64,000 nucleotides of DNA from Flavobacterium sp. HSC-61S13 (GTDB taxonomy: Bacteria > Bacteroidota > Bacteroidia > Flavobacteriales > Flavobacteriaceae), in contig NZ_JALJZV010000003.1 of the NCBI RefSeq assembly GCF_024171535.1, forward strand, positions 62,001 through 126,000, given 5' to 3'. The first letter of the stretch is position 1, and each line of letters begins with the position of its first letter. The position numbers were made by a program, and so were the translations under genes. The notes beneath the pieces were generated by a model. It was not told where the DNA came from. It worked only from the letters and a program-made list of their open reading frames with translations, and did no database searches. Shown piece after piece: positions 57,801 to 64,000 of this stretch.

Positions 57801-60800
57801 ATCGTTATTATTGGTGGCTGAAGTATTGGTTTTATAATGGAATTTCAAGACATACATACCTCCATCCATAGTAACTGTAGGCGACACCAAATAATCGTTA
57901 TACGGTTCTTTCTTAGAATCGAATACAGAGGTATAGATCGCTTGATCCCCTTCATACACACTAGTAGTTGTTTTCCAGTTGCCTCCTAAAGGTGAGATCA
58001 TTCCTTTTTTATCTAGATTCACCCAACATCTGCTTGTTTTAGAATCCTTGTTAAAACCTTCCCAGAATGGAACAGTATTCACACCACAAAGCGTCACAAA
58101 CTTAAATGGTCCACTCCATATACTGTATTGTCCATTTCCACAAACCGTACGAACGTAAAATTCATAATCGGTATTGGCACTTAATTTTTTACCCGATTGT
58201 TCCTTAGTAACCGTATTTGATTTGGCTGCAGTTGCTGTTCCTGCAGTTGCAACAGCAGGTGCTGGTTTTCCAGATTCCTGTACATAATACTGCCAGCTCG
58301 TTGCAGCAAATTCATCGGCCCAAGAAATAGTTGCCTTATCCGTTTCCAGATCCTTGGCTTCTAATTTCAATGGCTCCGGACAGCCTGTAACCTCTTCTAC
58401 AAACACGTTGTCTAAGTATAAGTAGGTCCCGACAGTAGCAGAAGTCAAATGCCAAGCGATATTCACATCACCGCTAGTTGCCGTAATAAATACATATTCC
58501 TCTTTCCAATCCGAACTCGCCGGGTATTTCTTTTTAGGGATAACCACTTTTGTAAAACTTTTGGTATCCAATCCAGCAGTAGACGTCAACACTTCAAATT
58601 CATAGTCATTAGAAGTGGAGCTCGACACTTTATAATGGTATTTTAAACGGTACATTTTGCCCGCATCAAATTTTATCTTCGGGGAAATCAACCAGTCGTT
58701 GTGCGGCAATTTCGCCTTATCACTTTGGTATCCATAGAAATACATCATCTGATTACCTTCATATTGTCCGTAATCATAGGTATGCCAAATATTACTTCCC
58801 GTTGGGGATGTAGAATCTTTGTTTTCGTCTATTATAGTCCAACATCCCAAAGATTTAGAATTGGAATTAAAACCTTCCCAAAATGGCGCGGTAAACAGCC
58901 CACAAGCCGTTTTAAATTTAAACGGCCCTGACCATATACTAAACTCGCCTAGACCACAACCCGTACGCACATAGAATTCGTATTCTGTATTGGGTTGTAA
59001 CGTAGTACCCGCTTGATCTTTGGTAACGATGTTTTCTTTAGTCTTGGTAGCTGTTCCAGCAGTGGTAGGAGCTTTACCTCCTAATTTCTGTACTACATAC
59101 TCCCAATCTTTTCCATAATTATCGACCCAATTGATCGTCGCTGCATTTTCTTTTTCATCTTTTGCCCCCAAATTTGTTGGTTCTGGACATCCGACTACTT
59201 CTTCTACAAACACATTATCCACATATAAACTAGGACTTCCCTGGAGGTTGTTAACGTACCAAGCGATATTGACATCACCGCCAACATTACCAATAATTGC
59301 GGTAACCTGCTTATAATCGCCTGTCATATCTGCTTTTGCCGTATGCAGCACAGTCGTAAAGCCACCCAAAGCCAATCCCTTATTAGAGAGTCGCACTTCG
59401 AAATCCGTTTTACTATAATTACTTGTTTTATAGTCAAATTTCAATCTATAAAACTTCGTTGCAACGAATTTGATCGTAGGCGAAATCAACCAGTCGTCGT
59501 GCGCCTTATCACTTCCACTAAAGTACATTGATTTATCGCCTTCAGAGCCTCCATATTGATATTGTTTCCAGATATTATCATACGTAGTTGCATCTTTATT
59601 ATTATCTACTATGCTCCAACAATCCATGCTTGTAGAACCTGTATTAAAACCTTCCCAGAATGGTAAATTAACGCTATCACAAGGTGTTTTAAACACAACT
59701 GGTCCTACCCAAGGGCTGGTTTTCCCAGGTCCACAACTTGCTCTAACAAAAAACTCATAATAGGTATTTGGTTGCAAATTAGTTCCTGCTGATCCAGAGG
59801 TTTTGGAAAAAATCGCCGAGTCTGAATTTGCTATAGATCCACTACCCACCGGAGCAGCACCCGAACCCATCGGTTGCACAAAATACTCCCAACTGCTGTT
59901 ATTCGGATCTGTCCATGAAAATTCAGCACTGTTTTTTTCAATTTTAACCGCTTTTACATCATCATTTGGAGCCATACAAGAAACCTCTTCGATGGTAACC
60001 ATGTCAATATACAAATACGCAGTCCCCTTGGCAACGACATGCCAAGCGATGTTTACATCTCCAGTAATGTTATTTACATACAAGGTCTTTTTAGTATAAG
60101 TATCTGTACTTCGTTTTTTTGGAGCTTCAAGCTTCATTTTGAAATCAGTCGGCGCTTGTCCGTCTTTTGATAAAACGACCTCGAATTCATTATCATAGTA
60201 GGTAGACGTTTTATAGTAATAACTGATTGCATATACCCCACCATTCATTTTTAATGTTGGAGAGATCAACCAATCGTCATGAGTGTTTGAACCAGATCCG
60301 TAAAAATACATCACTCGATCTCCTTCCTGCGGCGTGCTACTGGATTGCTTAAAGATGTTATTGCCCGTTGGGGAAGTAGCATCTTTGTTGTTATCCACAA
60401 TTTTCCAACAGTTAATGGTCGTAGAATTGGTATTAAAACCGTCCGTAAACGGCACTGTGATCGCTAAACAAGCTGTATGAAATTTGAATGGCCCTGACCA
60501 CTCTCCAAAAGCACCATTGGCACATTTGGTTCTTACATAATATTCATAAGCGGTGTTTTGCGTCAAATTTTTGTTTAGGTAATCCTTAGTAATTAAGGCT
60601 TCCGTCGTGGTACTAGCTGTACCTGCACCTACTGGACCTACACCGCCTGCAGCCTCTACATGATATTCCCACGAAGCACCTACTGGATCATTCCAAAAAA
60701 TGGTAGCCTGATCCGTTTTCACTCCTTTAACACCCAGTCCCAAAGGCTCCACACAAGTAACCTCTTCCAAAATCACACTATCAATATACACAGTAGTGTA

Positions 60801-61445
60801 GGTTTGGGTAGTCACATGCCAAGCGATATTAACATCACCTGCAAAATTACTGATGAAAGCGGTTTCCTCTACCCAATCACCGTTACTATAGTTCCTTTTC
60901 GGTACTATTGCTTTAGTAAAATTTGTTATTGCAACACCGCTATTAGAAGCTAAGACCTCAAATTCATTGACGTATGAAGTGGTCGTTCTGTAGCGGTATT
61001 TTAATTTGTAAAACTTAGTGGCATCCAATTTAAAAGTCGGGGAAATCAACCAATCATCATTTTTGGAATTTCCTGAAAAATACATCGAATGTGTACCTTC
61101 AAAAAACCCGTATTCATAAGGTCTCCAGATATAACTGCCCGTCGGAGAAGTTGAATCTTTATTTTCGTCTACTATGGTCCAACAGGCCAGTGAGGTTGAC
61201 CCCGTATCAAAGCCCTCGAAGAACGGTAGCGATTGTGCAACACAAGCAGCGGCAGCGGCCGCTAAATTTTGGTGTTTAAAGTTAAAATACGGCTGTAAAT
61301 CGAGCATCGGTGCATACGATTTATTCAGCCATAGAAAACTGCTTTCTATAGTTTCTACACTCCGCTTATTAGCATACAAGGTACTGCTTAATAACAAAAA
61401 TACAGAAACTAAGAAAGCAGAAAAAAATAAAGTAATTCTTTTCAT
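54840..61445 (-). CDS. A9: giant T9SS type B adhesin, five units, mosaic C-terminal half
   Basis: 2201 aa. Signal peptide MKRITLFFSAFLVSVFLLLS, then SYAPMLDLQPYFNF and an alanine-rich stretch before the first module. Units begin near residues 78, 333, 597, 857 and 1127. The last two are of the A2/A4 class, and the final one (LDKKGMISPLGGNW) lacks the acidic D-x-N-x-D loop. The PPC-like (about 1387, IYDQNC), choice-of-anchor L (about 1532, FIFASNEYG, DAFGFFLTD) and Ig-like (about 1798, ITVKYLDLGCETTG) modules match A6 and A8. Beyond that the sequence returns to the A2 form (VVAQPKPLPICRTAL, VELECALHPLAALS) and ends with a sorting domain almost identical to that of A2 (SPNGDGKNDRFDL near 2128). 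Own leader, two terminators. Inferred role: exported adhesin. Confidence 0.95.
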   Translation of the reverse strand: MKRITLFFSAFLVSVFLLLSSTLYANKRSVETIESSFLWLNKSYAPMLDLQPYFNFKHQNLAAAAAACVAQSLPFFEGFDTGSTSLACWTIVDENKDSTSPTGSYIWRPYEYGFFEGTHSMYFSGNSKNDDWLISPTFKLDATKFYKLKYRYRTTTSYVNEFEVLASNSGVAITNFTKAIVPKRNYSNGDWVEETAFISNFAGDVNIAWHVTTQTYTTVYIDSVILEEVTCVEPLGLGVKGVKTDQATIFWNDPVGASWEYHVEAAGGVGPVGAGTASTTTEALITKDYLNKNLTQNTAYEYYVRTKCANGAFGEWSGPFKFHTACLAITVPFTDGFNTNSTTINCWKIVDNNKDATSPTGNNIFKQSSSTPQEGDRVMYFYGSGSNTHDDWLISPTLKMNGGVYAISYYYKTSTYYDNEFEVVLSKDGQAPTDFKMKLEAPKKRSTDTYTKKTLYVNNITGDVNIAWHVVAKGTAYLYIDMVTIEEVSCMAPNDDVKAVKIEKNSAEFSWTDPNNSSWEYFVQPMGSGAAPVGSGSIANSDSAIFSKTSGSAGTNLQPNTYYEFFVRASCGPGKTSPWVGPVVFKTPCDSVNLPFWEGFNTGSTSMDCWSIVDNNKDATTYDNIWKQYQYGGSEGDKSMYFSGSDKAHDDWLISPTIKFVATKFYRLKFDYKTSNYSKTDFEVRLSNKGLALGGFTTVLHTAKADMTGDYKQVTAIIGNVGGDVNIAWYVNNLQGSPSLYVDNVFVEEVVGCPEPTNLGAKDEKENAATINWVDNYGKDWEYVVQKLGGKAPTTAGTATKTKENIVTKDQAGTTLQPNTEYEFYVRTGCGLGEFSIWSGPFKFKTACGLFTAPFWEGFNSNSKSLGCWTIIDENKDSTSPTGSNIWHTYDYGQYEGNQMMYFYGYQSDKAKLPHNDWLISPKIKFDAGKMYRLKYHYKVSSSTSNDYEFEVLTSTAGLDTKSFTKVVIPKKKYPASSDWKEEYVFITATSGDVNIAWHLTSATVGTYLYLDNVFVEEVTGCPEPLKLEAKDLETDKATISWADEFAATSWQYYVQESGKPAPAVATAGTATAAKSNTVTKEQSGKKLSANTDYEFYVRTVCGNGQYSIWSGPFKFVTLCGVNTVPFWEGFNKDSKTSRCWVNLDKKGMISPLGGNWKTTTSVYEGDQAIYTSVFDSKKEPYNDYLVSPTVTMDGGMYVLKFHYKTNTSATNNNDFEVLISTQGVDATKFTTKVLPSANHRIGNYVEQVVFINNVKGDVNIAWHMLATNTSYSYLYLDNIHLKKVENCPEPYYVKVSNPTSSSLDVEWTQDGGITNWEVIVLNYGDDETATPIKTVPVSGTPKTTISGLDPNKMYTVYVRAKCVDGKSNSDWSTAVFGGTKVGANDDCSGAINIPVNKGIDCEINVKASFFGSTVSTTPEPQCLGNNIPPRKDIWFEFTATNIEHMLSVSDYSSASNVGFSTIYAAIYDQNCASISNVAVDCFNLTSDAPFGIMKNLVVGKKYYLRLTTLVVTPDFYFSLCINVPAFLKISPSGAKYTVEQLVKEVLVVADCDLVSNITYRTGTNYPGEPNGIGYFDGNKSRFGFEDGIILATNGVETSMGPSKRSPSQSNGTNKWLGDNDIRDLILSVGGDDGANFNASVIEFDFIPITDTIKFDFIFASNEYGGFQCTFSDAFGFFLTDLETDETVNLAVVPGTDTPVSVTTIRDFKYNNVCSSVNETYFDKYYGDIGELHRENETNYLGRTVPLTAMSAVKPGKKYHIKLAIADNKDSSFNSAVFLAGGSFDLGRINLGNDLLVENGTALCSGESRFIKSGVPTDGVVIKWYKDEVLIAGADKPDLEVLETGIYKITVKYLDLGCETTGSVKVEIFPAISAVVAQPKPLPICRTALTALELDLTEVEEAMLAKVDPVNYSMTYYKSKEDAVAKIGAIADPENYGVETKGVDVVLYIYVEDVRTGCSEIFEWILRATKGVIPEARENVKVCATYTLPALETDQHYYTQSAAKGIEYQAGDVLTEAKEHTIYVLQDNGGGCYEEISFKVTITAAVKADVFGDVELECALHPLAALSEHNKYFTQAGGQGIELAVGSLVPHAQTIYVYAASDDGLCVDESSFKVSYLDCPIQKGISPNGDGKNDRFDLSQHGVNSIVIYNRYGAEVFAFQGAYTDQWYGQDKGGKSLPDGTYYYVVIAHGKTKTGWVQINK

Positions 61446-61480
61446 GCCTAATAATTTGGTTAGTTACTGTTTCAAATATA
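61446..61480 (-). promoter_or_regulatory. Conserved array leader and promoter box of A9
   Basis: Minus strand: TATATTTG (61473-61480), 6 nt, TAACTAACCAA (61456-61466), then ATTAGGC before the ATG. It has the shortest spacing of the set between the AYTAACCA element and the ATG (10 nt). Confidence 0.7.
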
Positions 61481-61670
61481 CATTTTTTTTATACTAAGAT
61501 TAACAATTACAACAGGTTCTTTTATCAGACACAAACATTAATTAAGCAAAAAACAACGACAAAAAAAATCAAAAACAACACAAAACCCCTATACAACCTA
61601 GATAATACTAAATTTCGAATACGGATTCCCTCACTGGTTTCCCGCCTCAATTTTAACATTTCGTATCCGT

Positions 61671-61713
61671 AAAAACAGAAGACAGCAGCAAACTTCTGTT
61701 TACTGCTGTCTTT
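61671..61713 (-). terminator. Terminator of A10
   Basis: GACAGCAGCAAAC (61681-61693) pairs with GTTTACTGCTGTC (61698-61710) with one mismatch and a TTCT loop. A further A5 run lies at about 61671-61675, so the U-run is slightly offset. About 50 bp past the A10 stop. Confidence 0.78.
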
Positions 61714-61761
61714 TATAGATTTAGTCATGTATTCTGACTATAGGAATGTTATTCGCTTCAA

Positions 61762-64000
61762 CTACCTATTGATCTGAACCCATCCCGTTCTGGTTTTACC
61801 ATGGGCAATCACTACGTAGTAGTAGGTTCCATCGGGTAGCATTTTGCCGTTTTTATTTTGACCCGCCCATTGATCGGTATAATGACCGTCAAACGAGAAT
61901 ACTTCAGCTCCGTAGCGGTTGTAAATCTTAATACCAGATATCCCGTGATTGGATAAGTCAAAACGATCGTTTTTACCATCGCCATTTGGAGAAATCCCCC
62001 TTGGAATTGGGCATTCATTGAAGGTTAAAGTAAAATCACTTTCATCGATACACAAACCGTCATCAGACTTCGCATAAACATAAATGGTCTGAGTAAATCT
62101 AATTACCGTACCGGATACCAATTCTTGACCTTGACCTCCAGCCTGGGTGAAATATCGGTTGTTTCCTGTAAGCGGTTCTAGTATATAATTTTCACATTCT
62201 AAGGTTTTGTCATCAAAGACATCTGCTATAACCTCTGCAGTAATCGAAACCTGATAGGAAACTTCCTCATAACAGTCCCCTCCATTATCTTGGAGTACAA
62301 AAATCGTATGTACACCCGGTTCACTTAGTAAGTCTCCAGATTTATATTCTTGACCGGCTTTTGCCGATTTAGTATAATAATGCTGCCCCGCTTCCAGATC
62401 AGGAAATAGATAAGCTCCACAGATATGAATATCCTCTCGATCTTCGGGAATGATTCCAGTATTTGTTCGCAAAAGCCAGTTAAAACTCTCGACACAGCCC
62501 GTTCTTAGGTCGTCCACTCTAATCTGAATTGTTTTGTTTATTTCAGGATTTTCAATCAAGAATTCCTGTGGATTGACAATTTCCATTTCCTCTGGCATCT
62601 GATAATAAGCGAATTGGTAATCCTCTGCAGTGGCTCCAGACAACATCTGCGCTTCGATCTGGGTCAAGTCTAAAACTATCGGAACTACAGATTTTCGACA
62701 GAAATCCAAAGTTTCCGGTGCTTGCATCACTGTCGAGATAGGTGGAAAAATCTCGATGATTCGTTCCCCTTCTACCATACAACCGATTTCCGTATATTCG
62801 CCAATTACCTTATAAACCCCACTCTCACAAACTTCTAGATCGGGCTGATCTGCTCCAACGATCAATTGACCGTCTTTAAACCATTGTATACCCACATTGT
62901 CAATTCCCAGTCCAGAATGTATGGTCACACATTCGGTATCACATAGCGCCGTCCCTTGAGACACGAGTAAATCCGCCCCGAGATCAAGATTCCCCAGATT
63001 AAAACTACCGGCGTTAAAAAACACCGCCGAGGAATGTGCCACCGTACTGCAAAAATCAATCACCGCCAATTTGATGCGGTATTTACGTCCTGGAATCACG
63101 TGCACAGTCTCCGATTCCATAGGTCTGGTTAATCCTACGAAATCAATATATCCATAATAAGGATTATCAACATTATTGGCATAATGTTTCCAATAGAGTT
63201 CTGGATACGAGCTCGGACAATTTTTTCCTGTTTTAGAAGTATCGGTAATGGTATGCAATGCAATTGGAACATCCGTTCCTTTGATCTTTGCCAAATTCAC
63301 TCCTTCCCCGGTGGTTTCGTCAATCAACCAAGCGGCAAATAAAGCTCCTGCAGCACAACCCACATTAGTACAATCGGAATGGTAACTGTTGGATGCAAAT
63401 AGATATTCAAATTTAATCGAGTCTTTTATCGAGAAGAAATCAAACTCGATCTGAGTTACCCGTTTCTTTGGTATGTTAACCGGACCTCCTCCTGCATCTG
63501 CAATGGCATCATTGATATCCTTATCCCCGAGCCACCTTTCATCATTAGCTCCCCGTCTATCAAAGGAACTATTTTGGGCTGGACCTGGCACGTATTGAAC
63601 TTCATTTGTCGACAGTACTATTCCTTCCTCAAAAGGAAAATCCGTTTGACCTTTATTAAAGTAACCGACCGTATTATAAGACATTGCCTTTGGACTGCCA
63701 TCGCCATTTTGATATCGCACATTGGACACCAAATCACAATTGGACTTAATCAGCACATCTTTTACCAATTCCTCCAAGGTGTAGTCTTCTCCACTCGGAC
63801 TCACTTCCAAATAATGTGGAGAAATGATACAGAGGTTAAACATCGCTTTCAGATTTGCACTGGTGGTAGCTAATCGGACGTAATACTTTTGTCCCGGAGT
63901 TAGATTATTAAATGATTTAGATGTTATGCTAGACGTCAGCGTAAAGCACTCAATAGCTGTATTGGTGATCGAATCACAAGATTGACCATATAAAGCTGCA
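61762..64000 (-). CDS. A10: giant T9SS type B adhesin, C-terminal part (gene runs off the window)
   Basis: The frame is open from the right edge to a TAG stop at 61762, unlike the TAA stops of A2-A9. Reading in from the edge gives AALYGQSCDSITNTAIECF and NNLTPGQKYYVRL, the end of a PPC-like module. The ATG at 63843 is therefore internal, and the true start lies outside the window. Next come choice-of-anchor L of the cysteine-pair type (CTNVGC; DKDINDAIADAGGG), an Ig-like module, two more Ig-like modules and a type B sorting domain (SPNGDGKNDRFDL) ending GWVQINR rather than the usual GWVQINK. The Ig-like module has the extra cysteine pair (TECVTI and LEVCESG) seen otherwise only in A4. It has its own terminator. 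Its adhesin units must lie beyond the window. Confidence 0.94.
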   Translation of the reverse strand, partial: AALYGQSCDSITNTAIECFTLTSSITSKSFNNLTPGQKYYVRLATTSANLKAMFNLCIISPHYLEVSPSGEDYTLEELVKDVLIKSNCDLVSNVRYQNGDGSPKAMSYNTVGYFNKGQTDFPFEEGIVLSTNEVQYVPGPAQNSSFDRRGANDERWLGDKDINDAIADAGGGPVNIPKKRVTQIEFDFFSIKDSIKFEYLFASNSYHSDCTNVGCAAGALFAAWLIDETTGEGVNLAKIKGTDVPIALHTITDTSKTGKNCPSSYPELYWKHYANNVDNPYYGYIDFVGLTRPMESETVHVIPGRKYRIKLAVIDFCSTVAHSSAVFFNAGSFNLGNLDLGADLLVSQGTALCDTECVTIHSGLGIDNVGIQWFKDGQLIVGADQPDLEVCESGVYKVIGEYTEIGCMVEGERIIEIFPPISTVMQAPETLDFCRKSVVPIVLDLTQIEAQMLSGATAEDYQFAYYQMPEEMEIVNPQEFLIENPEINKTIQIRVDDLRTGCVESFNWLLRTNTGIIPEDREDIHICGAYLFPDLEAGQHYYTKSAKAGQEYKSGDLLSEPGVHTIFVLQDNGGDCYEEVSYQVSITAEVIADVFDDKTLECENYILEPLTGNNRYFTQAGGQGQELVSGTVIRFTQTIYVYAKSDDGLCIDESDFTLTFNECPIPRGISPNGDGKNDRFDLSNHGISGIKIYNRYGAEVFSFDGHYTDQWAGQNKNGKMLPDGTYYYVVIAHGKTRTGWVQINR

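Larger units (their letters stand above)
61446..61761. other. Intergenic region between A10 and A9
   Basis: 316 bp with the A9 leader and the A10 terminator. A 67-codon minus-strand ORF (61525-61728) runs through the terminator hairpin and has no recognisable features, so I do not call it a gene. Confidence 0.6.

Noticed and set aside
61525..61728. 67-codon minus-strand ORF in the A10-A9 gap
   Set aside because: It includes the A10 terminator hairpin, has no recognisable feature and lies in AT-rich intergenic DNA.
61762..63843. A10 as a complete 693-aa protein starting at 63843
   Set aside because: The frame continues upstream to the window edge and encodes the rest of the PPC-like module, so the methionine is internal.
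1..64000. Regularly spaced repeats suggestive of a CRISPR array
   Set aside because: The repeats are about 780 bp apart, degenerate and in frame; they encode the adhesin units.
1..64000. Enzymatic domains such as gingipain-type protease within the giant proteins
   Set aside because: Only the adhesin-type modules related to gingipain C-terminal regions are seen; no catalytic Cys/His motif or protease fold segment was recognised.

Overview
The window comes from a Bacteroidota genome, most likely Flavobacteriia or a related class; the genus cannot be read from the sequence. The evidence is AT-rich DNA, TAnnTTTG-type promoter boxes, no Shine-Dalgarno signals, proteins ending in the gliding-motility/T9SS type B sorting domain, and one PorP/SprF-family outer-membrane protein. 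No tRNA, rRNA, CRISPR array, transposase or integrase was seen.

Layout: the whole window is one head-to-tail array of giant paralogous surface-protein genes, all on the minus strand, running past both edges. I call them A1 to A10 by increasing coordinate; transcription runs from A10 towards A1. Eight are complete and intact (A2 3347-10804, A3 11283-17894, A4 18147-25586, A5 26216-32833, A6 33143-39709, A7 40024-46635, A8 46926-54335, A9 54840-61445; about 2190-2490 aa each). A1 (1-2065) holds only the N-terminal part and A10 (61762-64000) only the C-terminal part. The one other gene is a porP/sprF homologue (2376-3299), 47 bp downstream of A2.

Protein plan: signal peptide; a short conserved motif around SYAPEL.LQPYF; five or six tandem units of about 260 aa, each a choice-of-anchor J / gingipain-type cleaved-adhesin module plus a fibronectin III module; a PPC-like module; a choice-of-anchor L module; an Ig-like module; two further Ig-like modules; and a C-terminal type B sorting domain with SPNGDG.NDRFDL. 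No enzymatic domain was recognised, so these look like secreted, surface-exposed adhesins.

Regulation: eight of the nine visible gene starts share a leader (TAnnTTT(G/A) box, 4-6 nt, a core AYTAACCA, then ATTAGNNATG). A8 lacks it. Nearly every gene is followed by its own hairpin terminator, so the array looks like a row of separate transcription units; only A2 and porP/sprF look co-transcribed. The paralogues are mosaics: different blocks group the genes differently, with switches near domain borders, which suggests recombination within the array. The working idea is a large diversified adhesin repertoire exported by T9SS, with one linked PorP/SprF partner.
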